In this document: positions 22,810 through 32,244 of the stretch, piece after piece
Layout: every line of letters begins with the position of its first letter
Numbering within the stretch: position 1 is the first letter of the stretch
Position numbers and translations under genes: made by a program
Notes under the pieces: generated by a model
Told to the model about the DNA's origin: nothing
What the model saw: only the letters and a program-made list of their open reading frames with translations
The model's database searches: none
Source of the DNA: Woeseiaceae bacterium
Lineage (GTDB): Bacteria > Pseudomonadota > Gammaproteobacteria > Steroidobacterales > Woeseiaceae
Length of the DNA stretch: 48,478 nucleotides
Reading direction: 5' to 3'
NCBI GenBank assembly: GCA_028289545.1
Contig: JANQPG010000054.1
Coordinates: 1-48,478 of the forward strand

Positions 22810-24273
22810 ATGGAAGCCTCTGTGAACACAACTTCAGCAAACCCTGTCGACACCGTTATGACGCATATGCTCGAGCCCGCGGGACTCGACGAGCGGGCAC
22901 TCAGCGAGACGCTTGGCGGCGTGCTTTGCGGCGCCGTCGATCACGCGGACCTGTATTTCCAGGTCAGCCGGCAGGAAAGCTGGACACTCGAAGACAGCAT
23001 CATTCGGGAGGGCAGCTTCAGCCACGATCAGGGTGTGGGTGTACGTGCCGTCAGCGGCGAAAAGACCGGTTTTGCGTATTCTGACGAGTTGCTGCTACCG
23101 GCGCTGAAGCAGGCGGGCAGCGCGGCACGCGCCATCGTTCGCGCCGGCGACCAGGGTTCGCTCAAGGCATGGCGCCGGGAGAGCCCGGCACGCCTGTATC
23201 CGGCCATCGATCCGACGACCAGCGTCACAGACGAACAAAAGACGGCGCTGCTCGCACGCATTGACGCCGCCACGCGTGCAATGGACTCACGAGTCGAACA
23301 GGTTAGCCTGAGTCTCACGAGCAGCCAGGATCTGGTGCTGATTGCGGCCTCGGACGGCACCCTTGCCGCCGACGTCCGGCCTCTGGTCCGCTTCAACGTC
23401 AGCGTTATCCTGGAACAGGAGGGACGCCGTGAACAGGGTTACGCCGGTGGCGGCGCGCGTTTTGATCTGAACTATTTCATCGACAGCGACCGGCCGCTTG
23501 AATACGCGCGCGAAGCTGTCCGTCAGGCGGTTGTGCAGCTCGACGCAATACCGGCGCCCGCCGGAACGATGCCCGTTGTGCTGGGTCCAGGCTGGCCCGG
23601 CGTGTTGCTGCACGAGGCCGTCGGCCACGGTCTGGAGGGCGATTTCAACCGCAAGGGAACCTCGGCATTCAGCGGCCGCCTGGGTGAACAGGTGGCGTCC
23701 GAGCTGTGTACGATCGTCGACGACGGTACGTTGCCGGATCGCCGCGGATCGCTGACCGTCGACGACGAGGGCGTTCCGGGACAGTACAACGTGCTGGTCG
23801 AAAACGGCGTGCTGAAAGGCTATTTGCAGGACAAGCTGAACGCCCGGCTCATGGGCGTCAGCCCTACGGGTAACGGCCGGCGCGAGTCGTTTGCGCACAT
23901 ACCGATGCCGCGCATGACCAACACTTACATGCTGGCCGGACCGCACGCGCCGGAGGAGATCCTGGCCTCCGTTGACAAGGGTCTTTACGCGCCCAATTTT
24001 GGCGGCGGGCAGGTCGACATTACGTCGGGCAAATTTGTGTTCTCGGCAAGCGAGGCCTACCTGATCGAAAACGGCAAAATTACGGCTCCGGTCAAAGGCG
24101 CCATGTTGATCGGCGACGGTCCGGAAGTGCTGACAAAGATCTCCATGGTCGGCAACGATCTGGAACTCGACAGCGGCGTGGGGACTTGTGGCAAGGAGGG
24201 GCAGTCCGTGCCGGTGGGTGTCGGCCAGCCCTCGCTCAAGATCGATGAGCTGACCGTCGGCGGAACGTCCTGA
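22810..24273 (+). CDS. tldD: TldD metalloprotease subunit
   Basis: Forms a heterodimer with PmbA/TldE (encoded at 28.6 kb) that degrades unfolded peptides and trims leader peptides of some RiPPs. The zinc motif is [11 protein letters not shown], giving His268, Glu269 and His273. The C-terminal [17 protein letters not shown] carries the conserved cysteine region. 487 residues (481 in E. coli). The ATG at 22810 is used; a GTG at 22822 is an alternative. Splitting of tldD and pmbA to separate loci a few kilobases apart is normal. Confidence 0.96.
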   Translation: MEASVNTTSANPVDTVMTHMLEPAGLDERALSETLGGVLCGAVDHADLYFQVSRQESWTLEDSIIREGSFSHDQGVGVRAVSGEKTGFAYSDELLLPALKQAGSAARAIVRAGDQGSLKAWRRESPARLYPAIDPTTSVTDEQKTALLARIDAATRAMDSRVEQVSLSLTSSQDLVLIAASDGTLAADVRPLVRFNVSVILEQEGRREQGYAGGGARFDLNYFIDSDRPLEYAREAVRQAVVQLDAIPAPAGTMPVVLGPGWPGVLLHEAVGHGLEGDFNRKGTSAFSGRLGEQVASELCTIVDDGTLPDRRGSLTVDDEGVPGQYNVLVENGVLKGYLQDKLNARLMGVSPTGNGRRESFAHIPMPRMTNTYMLAGPHAPEEILASVDKGLYAPNFGGGQVDITSGKFVFSASEAYLIENGKITAPVKGAMLIGDGPEVLTKISMVGNDLELDSGVGTCGKEGQSVPVGVGQPSLKIDELTVGGTS

Positions 24274-24446
24274 ACGAATGTTTCGCGCAACCGTCTCGAG
24301 TGATTGCCTCGAGCGCTTGGCGAGAGGCCGCCGCTTGACATAAGCGAGGCCCTGAACCGTTTCTCATTGTGCTCTGTGAGCCAACGCACTCAAATTCGAA
24401 AGCGTATCCGCTAGTCTCTCAAACGTCTCTCCAAGGAATGGGTACC

Positions 24447-24605
24447 ATGGCTTTCGACAATACAATTACCGAGCAGGATCTGGACAGAGAAGGCCAGGCA
24501 TTCGTCAGCAGCTTCAGGAACGTCGATCTCGAACCGGATCTCGCCGTCGACGGGCTGTCCGACTCGCTGCTGGCGCGGCTTCTGCGCTTGTTCAAGCTCG
24601 CCTGA
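24447..24605 (+). CDS. Hypothetical 52-residue peptide after tldD
   Basis: Unrecognised small protein, MAFDNTITEQDL... ending SLLARLLRLFKLA. The first 40 residues are acidic; the last 12 form a basic amphipathic helix. AAGGA (24433-24437) sits nine bases before the ATG at 24447, better placed than for the ATG at 24438. A strong terminator follows 48 bases downstream, so it is the last unit of its transcript. A TTGACA (24335-24340) lies upstream in the 173-base gap but has no -10 at the right distance. Coding status is likely but unproven. Confidence 0.55.
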   Translation: MAFDNTITEQDLDREGQAFVSSFRNVDLEPDLAVDGLSDSLLARLLRLFKLA

Positions 24606-24653
24606 GCCCGGTCCTATACCCCAACCATACGCGCAAGCGGTTGATACAAAAAG

Positions 24654-24680
24654 AAAACCCGGCATCGAGCCGGGTTTTCT
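24654..24680 (+). terminator. Rho-independent terminator
   Basis: Ten-pair stem AAAACCCGGC (24654-24663) / GCCGGGTTTT (24669-24678) with an ATCGA loop and a T-rich tail. The leading A run makes it usable on both strands. It ends the unit containing the 52-residue ORF. Confidence 0.85.
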
Positions 24681-24808
24681 CTTGTGCCTGGAAGACAGGG
24701 TCGATGGAATCGCCAGGGGCGTTTCTCGCCGATCTACCAGCTGGACGTGCTGGACGGACACCGGCGCGGTCGACACAATGTGACGTCCCGACTGGGGGTG
24801 CAGGCGAG

Positions 24809-25027
24809 ATGTGGCACATGTGGATATCCAAACCGCTTTACGAAAGTCTGCCGTACTTTTACCTGGCGGCCGGCATCGTTTCGCTTCTGGCCGCCGCGTA
24901 CGTCACTCACGACTACTGGCCGACCCTTTGCATCACCACCGGTGTTTTGTGTATCGCTGCCGGGGTTCTTGTGCTCTACAAGCGCCGCAAAGCGCGCAAC
25001 GGCGGCCGCAGTCGCCGTCCGGGGTAA
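24809..25027 (+). CDS. Hypothetical small two-helix membrane protein
   Basis: 72 residues with two predicted membrane helices (YFYLAAGIVSLLAAAYV and LCITTGVLCIAAGVLVLY) and a basic tail KRRKARNGGRSRRPG. The ATG at 24809 (MWHMWISKPL) follows AGGCGAG; the ATG at 24818 is another option. The reading frame is open upstream across the terminator, but that part is not protein-like. No function is recognised. It converges on the ExeA-FHA gene. Confidence 0.55.
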   Translation: MWHMWISKPLYESLPYFYLAAGIVSLLAAAYVTHDYWPTLCITTGVLCIAAGVLVLYKRRKARNGGRSRRPG

Positions 25028-25071
25028 CACGAAGCAGCGGCTTCGGGGCACTCCGAGCCACTCATTGAGAC

Positions 25072-26307
25072 CTAGATTGCCGACGCCTCGTCGTCTTCGA
25101 GGCCCGCGTTGGCGGTATCTTCGCTTCCGTCGATGCCTGCGCGCAGGTCGTGGTAGACCAGTTCGTGCACGCCCATCGAGATGACGTCACCGTCACGAAG
25201 GCGGTGTTTCTTCACCTGCTTGTCGCCGATAAAGATACCGTTAGTGCTGTTGAGATCCTGAATCGTCGCGCCTTCCTCGTCACTGACGAGCTGGGCATGA
25301 TGCCGGCTGACGAACTTGCTCTTGATGTAGATCTCGTTGTCGGGTGAGCGGCCAATAATGACCCGCCCAAGCGGGAAGCTCTGGGTCGATAGCGTTTTGT
25401 CTTCCGAGCGGATCTCCACGCGCGTGACCGACGGTTCCGTGCCCGGGGTAAAAACCGGTTTGTTGAGCTGAGAAAAAACGCCCGTGTTGTACTCGTGCTC
25501 CTTCCAGTCGAGCTCCTTGACGGCGGCCCAGATGTCGTCGACGGATACGACGTCTTTTTCGTCGGCGAACGCGATGAGTAAGGCGGTATCGCACAGCGTG
25601 TTGATGAGCCGCGGGACCCCACCCGTATATCGGTGTATGGCGTCGAAGCATTCCTCGGCGAACAGGTCGTTCGGACGCCGGCCGGCGACCGAGAGACGAT
25701 GGTCGATATATTCGCGCATCTCGCCCTTGTCGAGCGGTCCGATGTGAAACCTCAGACGCACACGCTGCACGAGTTGTTTCAGGTTGGGCGAGTCCAGTGT
25801 GTCCTTGAGTTCCGGCTGTCCCGCGAGAATGATTCTCAGGACTTTTTCTTTGTGTGTCTCGATACCCGAGAGCATGCGAATCTCTTCGAGTACTTTCTTC
25901 GAGAGGTTCTGCGCTTCGTCGACGATCAGCACAACCTTCTTACCGTTCGAGTACTGTTCGATGAGAAACATATTGAGCATGTCGAGTAGCTCGACTTTGT
26001 CCTTGTTAAACGGCTTGAAGCCGAACTCGGTAAGGACGGCCTGCAGAAACTCGGTGGCGTTGAGCTGAGTCTGGGAGACCACCGCATAGACGATGTCTTC
26101 GTCGAGCTCGGCGAGAAACGACTGCAGGAGGGTTGTCTTGCCGGAGCCAATCTCGCCCGTGATGACGACAAAGCCGTCGGCCAGCCAAATGGTCGATTCC
26201 ATGTAGGCCTTGGCGCGAGCGTGCTGCTTGGACCAATAGACAAAGCCGGGGTCGGGAGTTAACCGGAACGGTTGTTCTTCCAGCTTGAAGTGCTCTAGAT
26301 AGGACAT
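25072..26307 (-). CDS. ExeA/GspA-like AAA ATPase with C-terminal FHA domain
   Basis: The N-terminal part (about 1-270) is an ExeA/GspA-type ATPase: the opening LEHFKLEEQPFRLTPDP, Walker A GEIGSGKT (51-58), Walker B VVLIVDEAQN and the GVPRLINTLCD sensor region. From about residue 305 an FHA domain follows, with GRSPDNEIYI, VSRHHAQL and LNSTNGIFIGD, which reads phosphothreonine. No membrane segment or peptidoglycan-binding domain is seen. The ATG at 26307 gives MSYLEHFKLEEQPF, the typical N-terminus; the frame is open 16 codons further. Related ATPases assist type II secretion or polysaccharide machinery, but no such genes lie here. Confidence 0.9.
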   Translation of the reverse strand: MSYLEHFKLEEQPFRLTPDPGFVYWSKQHARAKAYMESTIWLADGFVVITGEIGSGKTTLLQSFLAELDEDIVYAVVSQTQLNATEFLQAVLTEFGFKPFNKDKVELLDMLNMFLIEQYSNGKKVVLIVDEAQNLSKKVLEEIRMLSGIETHKEKVLRIILAGQPELKDTLDSPNLKQLVQRVRLRFHIGPLDKGEMREYIDHRLSVAGRRPNDLFAEECFDAIHRYTGGVPRLINTLCDTALLIAFADEKDVVSVDDIWAAVKELDWKEHEYNTGVFSQLNKPVFTPGTEPSVTRVEIRSEDKTLSTQSFPLGRVIIGRSPDNEIYIKSKFVSRHHAQLVSDEEGATIQDLNSTNGIFIGDKQVKKHRLRDGDVISMGVHELVYHDLRAGIDGSEDTANAGLEDDEASAI

Positions 26308-26382
26308 ACCCAGCTTTTTGCCTGACACGACCGGCATGAGCCCGGCCAAAGCCACAGTTTACCCGCAATCCGCGGGTTCGGG

Positions 26383-27495
26383 CTATTGGGCAGTGCCGAA
26401 CTCTGGTGTCGATCCCGTCACACTTTCGCCGAGCCGCGCCAATCTGGCGTCCCGCTCGCCGGCGCTGCTCGCGACCAGGGTCAGGTGGCCGAGCTTTCGT
26501 CCTGGGCGGGGTGATTTTCCGTAATCATGGAGCACGGCGCCCGTATCCAGCGGTTTGCGGGCCTCGGGCGGCAGCTCGCCGATCAGGTTGAGCATGCCGG
26601 CGTGGCCCCGGAGTTCGGGCGCCTTCGGCTTTTGCCCGGTGACGGCCAGCAGGTGGTTGCCGAACTGACTCACGCTGGCCCCTTCGATCGTCCAGTGTCC
26701 CGAGTTGTGGACCCGCGGCGCAAACTCGTTGGCGAACAGCGAGTCCCCGACGACAAACAGCTCGAGCGCAAGTGTGCCCACGTAGTCGAGTTCCTCGAGC
26801 AGGCGGTGAATATATTCTGCCGCTTTGTGTTCGAGTGGCGGCGATTTTATCGGTGCGCGCGAATAGCGCAGTATCCCGCCCGAGTGCACGTTGTGGGTCA
26901 GCGGGTAGACGACAACATCGCCGTCGATGCCGCGCGTTGCAATGGCGGAGACTTCGTAGTCGAAGTCCACCCATTGCTCGGCAATGAGCGCATTACCGCC
27001 GAGCTCGGCCCAGGCCGTATCGAGGTCAGCCTCGGTCGATATCAGGGCCTGGCCTTTGCCGTCGTATCCGAGGCGGCGGGTTTTGAGCACCAGCGGCAGT
27101 CCGAGTTTTTCGGCGGCCGCCGTCAGATCGCCGCGGCTGTCCACGACGTGCCAGCCGGGCAACGCAATGTCGAGCGTCGCGAAAAGCTGCTTTTCGCGAA
27201 GCCGGTCCTGCGCTTCGGTCAGCGCCCGCAGCGGCGGGTAGACCGGGCAGGCGTCGGCGACAGTAGCGAGAGCGTCGACAGGCACGTTCTCGAATTCGTA
27301 ACTCAAGACGTCGACGCGATGCGCGAGCGCGGCGAGCGCTGCAGGGTCGTCAAACGCCGCCGTGGTGACGGACCCTGCGCTTGCCGCCGGCGGGGCTGGC
27401 GAAGGATCCAGAAATTCGCAGCTGATTCCGAGTTCGCGTCCCGCGTGGCCCAGCATCTGACCCAGCTGGCCGCCGCCGATGATACCGACGTGCAT
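26383..27495 (-). CDS. purK: N5-carboxyaminoimidazole ribonucleotide synthase PurK
   Basis: ATP-grasp enzyme that carboxylates AIR with bicarbonate in purine synthesis, feeding PurE. N-terminal IGIIGGGQLGQML-like sequence (HVGIIGGGQLGQM), ATP-grasp motif TRRLGYDGKGQ, and NEFAPRVHNSGHWT near the active site. 370 residues. It begins five bases after purE and is the last gene of the darP-purE-purK run. A stem ACCCGC/GCGGGT (26361-26377) lies just downstream without a T tract. Confidence 0.96.
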   Translation of the reverse strand: MHVGIIGGGQLGQMLGHAGRELGISCEFLDPSPAPPAASAGSVTTAAFDDPAALAALAHRVDVLSYEFENVPVDALATVADACPVYPPLRALTEAQDRLREKQLFATLDIALPGWHVVDSRGDLTAAAEKLGLPLVLKTRRLGYDGKGQALISTEADLDTAWAELGGNALIAEQWVDFDYEVSAIATRGIDGDVVVYPLTHNVHSGGILRYSRAPIKSPPLEHKAAEYIHRLLEELDYVGTLALELFVVGDSLFANEFAPRVHNSGHWTIEGASVSQFGNHLLAVTGQKPKAPELRGHAGMLNLIGELPPEARKPLDTGAVLHDYGKSPRPGRKLGHLTLVASSAGERDARLARLGESVTGSTPEFGTAQ

Positions 27496-27500
27496 GGTCT

Positions 27501-27989
27501 TCAGCCGGCCGGATCGGGATTTGCGAGTACCTTCGCCGTTTGCTTGCGGCGAAACTCGTCCAGCGCCTCGGCGACAGCTTCGTCCTCGTTGGCGAGGATG
27601 GCGGCCGCGAGCAAGGCGGCGTTGACGGCGCCGGCTTTGCCGATGGCCAGTGTCCCCACGGGAATGCCGGCCGGCATTTGTGCAATCGACAGGAGCGAGT
27701 CCTGTCCGTTGAGCGCCTTGGATTGAACCGGCACGCCCAGCACCGGCACACGAGTCTTGGCTGCCGCCATGCCCGGCAGGTGCGCCGCGCCGCCGGCGCC
27801 AGCAATAATGACCTTGAGTCCGCGCTCAAGCGCACTCTCCGCATACTCGAACAGCAGGTCGGGCGTGCGGTGTGCCGAAACCACCCGGGTTTCATGCGAA
27901 ACGCCGAGGCTGTCGAGTGTTTCGCTCGCATGACGCATCGTGTCCCAGTCGGACTGCGATCCCATGATGATGCCTATGCGCTTGTTCAT
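27501..27989 (-). CDS. purE: N5-carboxyaminoimidazole ribonucleotide mutase PurE
   Basis: Class I PurE, moving the carboxyl group of N5-CAIR to give CAIR. Signatures: [30 protein letters not shown] and [14 protein letters not shown]. The class I assignment fits the adjacent purK. 162 residues. It starts six bases after darP. Confidence 0.97.
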   Translation of the reverse strand: MNKRIGIIMGSQSDWDTMRHASETLDSLGVSHETRVVSAHRTPDLLFEYAESALERGLKVIIAGAGGAAHLPGMAAAKTRVPVLGVPVQSKALNGQDSLLSIAQMPAGIPVGTLAIGKAGAVNAALLAAAILANEDEAVAEALDEFRRKQTAKVLANPDPAG

Positions 27990-27995
27990 CGTGAC

Positions 27996-28550
27996 TTAAG
28001 CTTCCTTTTGTTGTTGTTCAGCTTGTTGTTCATCCGGCGGGGCCTCGACCTGTTGCCCTTCGGAAGATTGACTTTGCAGAGCGTCGCGAACGACCCTGAA
28101 CAGTTCGCGACGCGCCGTCTTTTCGGCTTTTTCGCTGCGGCTTCCCCGAATTCTTCGCAGGAGGTCCCGTAGAACAGATGCGTCAGCGCCAGTTGCGGCC
28201 ACGCAGGCGTCGAGTGCAGCCTCGCCTTCCGCGAGCAAACGGTCGCGCCACAACTCTGCGCTTTTGAAACGCCGTTTTTCCACAGCGCTGTCCCGGCCGA
28301 GTTCCGCCAGAGCACGCCGTATCGCTTCGGCGTCCGACTGCCTCAACAGTTTACCGATCAGCTGGCGTTGTCGGCGCAGCGCGCCATGAGCGCGTATTCG
28401 CGAAGCGACGTCTAAGGCGTCCCTGAGACGCTCGTCGAGCGGCAGACGATCGAGTTCGACTGACCCCAGCGACACGAGCTTCTCGGCGAGAACCTTTAAC
28501 GCCTGATCTTCCCGCTTGAGCGCGCTTTTGCTGGGTTTTGTGTCCTGCAC
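27996..28550 (-). CDS. darP: DarP/YjgA ribosome-associated factor
   Basis: DUF615 protein that binds late 50S precursors and promotes their maturation. The opening KPSKSALKREDQALKVLAEKL is the family signature, followed by LPLDERLRDALDVASRIRAH and RRQRQLIGKLLR. 184 residues (183 in E. coli), with a Gln/Glu-rich tail. GTG start. It faces pmbA, the usual divergent arrangement, and heads the purE-purK run here. Confidence 0.94.
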   Translation of the reverse strand: MQDTKPSKSALKREDQALKVLAEKLVSLGSVELDRLPLDERLRDALDVASRIRAHGALRRQRQLIGKLLRQSDAEAIRRALAELGRDSAVEKRRFKSAELWRDRLLAEGEAALDACVAATGADASVLRDLLRRIRGSRSEKAEKTARRELFRVVRDALQSQSSEGQQVEAPPDEQQAEQQQKEA

Positions 28551-28641
28551 CGGCTAAGCTACCCCGCGGAACGCTCCGGCCTTTCAAGGGCAGCGGAGTC
28601 TACCACGGGGCTGCCTTCGGCCCCAGCATAGAAGAGCGAGC

Positions 28642-29997
28642 ATGAACCAGCCGAGCAACAACAACCCCAGCAGCAACGTCGCCGAAGTGGATCTCGAGCC
28701 GATTGTCCGGGCAGCCCTCGAGGAAGCGAAGGCGCTGGGTGTCGACGAGGCGGAGGTGGCCGCAAGTCACGATCTGGGACTCGCCGCCACCGCACGGCTC
28801 GGCGACGTCGAGAATCTCGAATACAACCGTGATCACGGCATTGCCGTGACGGTGTACCGCAACAAACGCCGAGGCAGCGCCAGCACGTCGGAGACCAGTA
28901 CCGATGCCGTGCGCGAAGTGGTTCGCAAGGCCTGTTCGTTTGCGACATACACCGCGGAGGACAAGCATGCCGGTCTTGCCGATGCCGACCTGTTGTGTCG
29001 CGATCTCATCGACCTCGATCTCGATCACCCCTGGGATATCGATGCCACTGCGGCGATTGAGCTGGCCATACGCTGCGAGGCAGCCGGGCTGGACGTCGAC
29101 CGGCGGCTCAAAAACTCCGAGGGCGCGACCGTTGCGCAGAATCGCGGTCTGCGTGCTTACGGCAACAGTCACGGTTTCTTCGGTCAGTTTGCCAAAACCA
29201 GCCACAGCATCACCTGCGCTTTGCTGGCGGAGCAGAATGGGGAGATGCAGCGGGACTATCACTACACGGCTGCCCGCTCTCCGGACGAACTCGAATCGGC
29301 CGAGGCCGTAGGCCGCGAAGCGGCCCGGCGAACCATCGCGCGCCTCGGGGCTCAAAAACTGCCCACGCAGCAGGCGCCTGTGCTGTTCGTTCCCGAGTTG
29401 GCGCGCGGCTTCATCGGCCACGCCGTCAGCGCGCTGAGCGGCGGGGCGCAGTACCGCAAGGCATCGTTTTTGCTCAATGCGCGGGGTGAGCGGCTGTTTC
29501 CGGATTTTGTGGACATTACCGAGCGGCCGCACATTGCCGGTGGCATGGCCAGCGCGGCTTACGACGACGAGGGTGTGGGTACCTGGGACCGCGGGCTCGT
29601 CACGGCCGGCTCCATCGAAGACTACGTTCTCTCCAGTTATTCCGCGCGCCGGCTGGGGCTCGAGACGACCGCAAATGCCGGCGGCGCGCAGAACCTCGTC
29701 GTTTCATCGAACGGAGCGGATCTCGAATCCCTGATCGCCGAGATGGGCACCGGACTCATTGTGGAAGAGCTGATTGGGCAGGGCGTCAACGGCGTGACCG
29801 GGGACTATTCCCGTGGAGCCGCCGGTCACTGGGTGGAAAACGGCGAGATTCAGTTCCCGGTTCACGAGGTCACCATTGCGGGAACGTTGCGCGACTTGTA
29901 TTCCCGGATCGAGCGTATTGGCGACGACAGGGATTTGCGTGGCGGCATCCGCTGCGGCTCGCTTCTCATCGGCGAAATGACGATCGCCGGTAGCTGA
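28642..29997 (+). CDS. pmbA: PmbA/TldE, metalloprotease partner subunit
   Basis: Non-catalytic-looking partner of TldD. It lacks the HExxxH motif and carries FIGHAVSALSGGAQYRKASF in the equivalent place, while keeping the family C-terminus (GQGVNGVTGDYSRGAAGHWV, IAGTLRDLYSRI, GSLLIGEMTIAGS). 451 residues, one more than E. coli. It diverges from darP; the 91-base gap should hold promoters for both. Confidence 0.96.
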   Translation: MNQPSNNNPSSNVAEVDLEPIVRAALEEAKALGVDEAEVAASHDLGLAATARLGDVENLEYNRDHGIAVTVYRNKRRGSASTSETSTDAVREVVRKACSFATYTAEDKHAGLADADLLCRDLIDLDLDHPWDIDATAAIELAIRCEAAGLDVDRRLKNSEGATVAQNRGLRAYGNSHGFFGQFAKTSHSITCALLAEQNGEMQRDYHYTAARSPDELESAEAVGREAARRTIARLGAQKLPTQQAPVLFVPELARGFIGHAVSALSGGAQYRKASFLLNARGERLFPDFVDITERPHIAGGMASAAYDDEGVGTWDRGLVTAGSIEDYVLSSYSARRLGLETTANAGGAQNLVVSSNGADLESLIAEMGTGLIVEELIGQGVNGVTGDYSRGAAGHWVENGEIQFPVHEVTIAGTLRDLYSRIERIGDDRDLRGGIRCGSLLIGEMTIAGS

Positions 29998-30014
29998 AAA
30001 CGAGAGACGCGCCC

Positions 30015-31346
30015 TCAGCCCGCCTCGCCGCGCTCCGCGGAATCGAGCAGATCGGCGAGCGTTCGCTTGTCGATTGCACCTGTCACGGCATCGTCCAGGG
30101 ATTTGCCGAGCGCCGCGACGTCGGGTTCCCAGTGAGGTTCGTCGTAAGAACCCGTTTCGCCCTCGCGTCTGACGACGGCAAGGATGTCGTTGAGACCAAT
30201 GCGGTTGATATCGCGAGCCGGTATCAGCGCGTCCCGGTCGGTCACCGATACGAGCCCAGCCTGTTCGAGGCCGGTCAGTATCGGCGCCAGCGTAATCGAC
30301 GGCATACGCAGGCTGGCCGCCAGACTGCGAACGGTTTCTTTCCTGCGGCCGCCGCGAAACGCACGGCCGATGAGAAACATCAGGTTGAGCGCCAGGCGCT
30401 CGCGCATCGAGTTGGAGAGTCTCGGATCGCGGCGCCCGATTCTGAGGTAAGCCGGGTTCTGATGGTAGTAGGCCACCTGGGCACCGAGCAGCAGCACGAT
30501 CCAGTTCAGGTATAGCCAGATCAATGCCGCCACGGCGACGGCAAAACTTGCGTAGATGGCCTGCTGGTTCGCCGAGTTGACGATGAACTGGGTGAAGAAG
30601 ATGCCGACCGTGGCCCAAAGGAAACCGCCTGTCACGCCGCCGACGATGGCCGATCGTAACCGCACGCGCGTGTTCGGCATGAATACATAGAGAAAAGAAA
30701 ACACCGCGGCCACGATCATGTAGGGCATGATCTTGCTGGTTTCCTCGAGCGCGAAGCGCACCGTCTCGAACTCGGACAGTTCCCTTTCAATCGGCGCAAT
30801 CATGCCCAGCGCAATGACGATCGCGAGCGGGCCGACCAGCATCACGACCGTGTACTCGGAGAAGCGCCGAGCAAAGCTTCGCGGTTTGGAGACTGACCAG
30901 ACGTAGTTGAAGCTCTCTTCGACCTTCTGCACCATCGAGATGGCGGTGTAGACGAAGAACGCAAGACCAATGCCGCCGAGAACTCCGCCGTTGACGTTTT
31001 CGACCCGCAGCATGACCCAGTCGGTAATCATGAGGCCGCCGTCTCCGAGCGGTTCGAGGAACAGGTACATCTGCTCCTTCAGGTCTTCATGTACGCCGAA
31101 ACCCTTGAGGACCGAGAAGCTGAAGGCAAGCAGCGGCACAATCGACAGCAGTGTCGTGTAGACCAGGCTCATTGCCCTGAGCGTCAACTGCCCCTGGAAC
31201 ACGTCGCGAAGCATGGCGTACAGATAACGCAGCAGAGTCGCAATCGCGCGCCCGGGCAGGCCGCGCCGATCGAGCGCGTCGCCCCAGATGAACCGGTCGA
31301 TGCGCGCCTGCAGTCCTTCGGACAGGTGATTTCCCTCGATGAGCAT
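30015..31346 (-). CDS. yihY: YihY/BrkB family inner-membrane protein with winged-helix tail
   Basis: Polytopic membrane protein of the YihY family (once called RNase BN, which is incorrect). About six membrane segments cover residues 40-290, with the family sequences LRAMSLVYTTLLSIVPLLAF, WATVGIFFTQFIVNSA and WLYLNWIVLLLGAQVAYY. A soluble C-terminal region (about 320-443) contains a winged-helix-like segment (LAASLRMPSITLAPILTGLE QAGLV), seen in longer members. Function unresolved in the family. It ends convergently 17 bases after pmbA. Confidence 0.88.
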   Translation of the reverse strand: MLIEGNHLSEGLQARIDRFIWGDALDRRGLPGRAIATLLRYLYAMLRDVFQGQLTLRAMSLVYTTLLSIVPLLAFSFSVLKGFGVHEDLKEQMYLFLEPLGDGGLMITDWVMLRVENVNGGVLGGIGLAFFVYTAISMVQKVEESFNYVWSVSKPRSFARRFSEYTVVMLVGPLAIVIALGMIAPIERELSEFETVRFALEETSKIMPYMIVAAVFSFLYVFMPNTRVRLRSAIVGGVTGGFLWATVGIFFTQFIVNSANQQAIYASFAVAVAALIWLYLNWIVLLLGAQVAYYHQNPAYLRIGRRDPRLSNSMRERLALNLMFLIGRAFRGGRRKETVRSLAASLRMPSITLAPILTGLEQAGLVSVTDRDALIPARDINRIGLNDILAVVRREGETGSYDEPHWEPDVAALGKSLDDAVTGAIDKRTLADLLDSAERGEAG

Positions 31347-31434
31347 GAGGGAATTGTACCGCTTACGGCGCCGGCCGCGGCTGGATATCGATCACAGCTT
31401 TCACGACAATGCCCTCCGGCTCCAGGGAGATACC

Positions 31435-32244
31435 ATGACACAAGCGGGCGGTTACGCAGAACGTATTGTCTGCCTCACGGAAGAAACGACCGAAACGCTA
31501 TACGCGCTCGGCGAGGAGGACCGCATTGTCGGCATCTCGGGGTTTACCGTGCGGCCGCCGCGGGCGCGAAAGGAGAAACCGAAGGTGTCGGCTTTTACGA
31601 GCGCGAAGATCGATCGCATTCTCGCGCTCGAGCCGGACCTTGTGCTCGGTTTCTCCGACCTGCAGGCTGATATCGGCGCCGAACTGGTGCGCCGGGGGGT
31701 GGCTGTGCACATCTTCAATCAGCGCTCGGTCGACGGCATTTTTCGCATGATTCGAACGCTGGGCGCGCTTATTGGGGAGCAGGAAAAGACCGAACGCTAC
31801 GCGGCGGAACTCGAGGCGGGCGTACGCGCCGTGGAGCGGGCGGCGGCGGGCTTGAGCCGCCGGCCGCGCGTGTACTTCGAGGAATGGGACAAACCGCAGA
31901 TCAGCGGCATTCAATGGGTGTCCGAACTGATTGGGCTCGCCGGCGGCGACGACGTGTTTCCCGAGCTGGCCCGAGAGTCGCTGGGCAAGAATCGAATCAT
32001 TGCCGACCCGCTCGAGGTGGTTCGTCGGGAGCCCGACATGATCGTGGGTTCCTGGTGCGGCAAGAAATTCAGGCCGGAGCGTGTCGCCGAAAGGCCCGGC
32101 TGGTCGGCGGTGCCGGCCGTGCGCGATGCCGAACTCCACGAGGTCAAATCGGCCGTGATCCTGCAGCCCGGACCGGCCGCGCTGACGGTCGGCATCCACG
32201 AGCTCCACACGCTGTTCAGTCGCTGGGCGGATCGTCAGGACTGA
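31435..32244 (+). CDS. Cobalamin-binding-type (BtuF-like) protein without signal peptide
   Basis: Periplasmic-binding-protein fold of the BtuF/FecB class: [20 protein letters not shown], then [19 protein letters not shown] and a long linking helix. There is no hydrophobic N-terminal leader from the ATG at 31435, which has AGGGAG as ribosome binding site; the upstream frame also offers no signal peptide. It is thus predicted cytosolic, as in a group of proteobacterial homologues. No ABC permease or ATPase lies nearby. It overlaps the end of purC tail to tail by 29 bases. 269 residues. Confidence 0.82.
   Translation: MTQAGGYAERIVCLTEETTETLYALGEEDRIVGISGFTVRPPRARKEKPKVSAFTSAKIDRILALEPDLVLGFSDLQADIGAELVRRGVAVHIFNQRSVDGIFRMIRTLGALIGEQEKTERYAAELEAGVRAVERAAAGLSRRPRVYFEEWDKPQISGIQWVSELIGLAGGDDVFPELARESLGKNRIIADPLEVVRREPDMIVGSWCGKKFRPERVAERPGWSAVPAVRDAELHEVKSAVILQPGPAALTVGIHELHTLFSRWADRQD

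Noticed and set aside
24335..24340. Perfect TTGACA upstream of the 52-residue ORF
   Set aside because: No -10-like hexamer at 16-18 bases, so it is not listed as a promoter.
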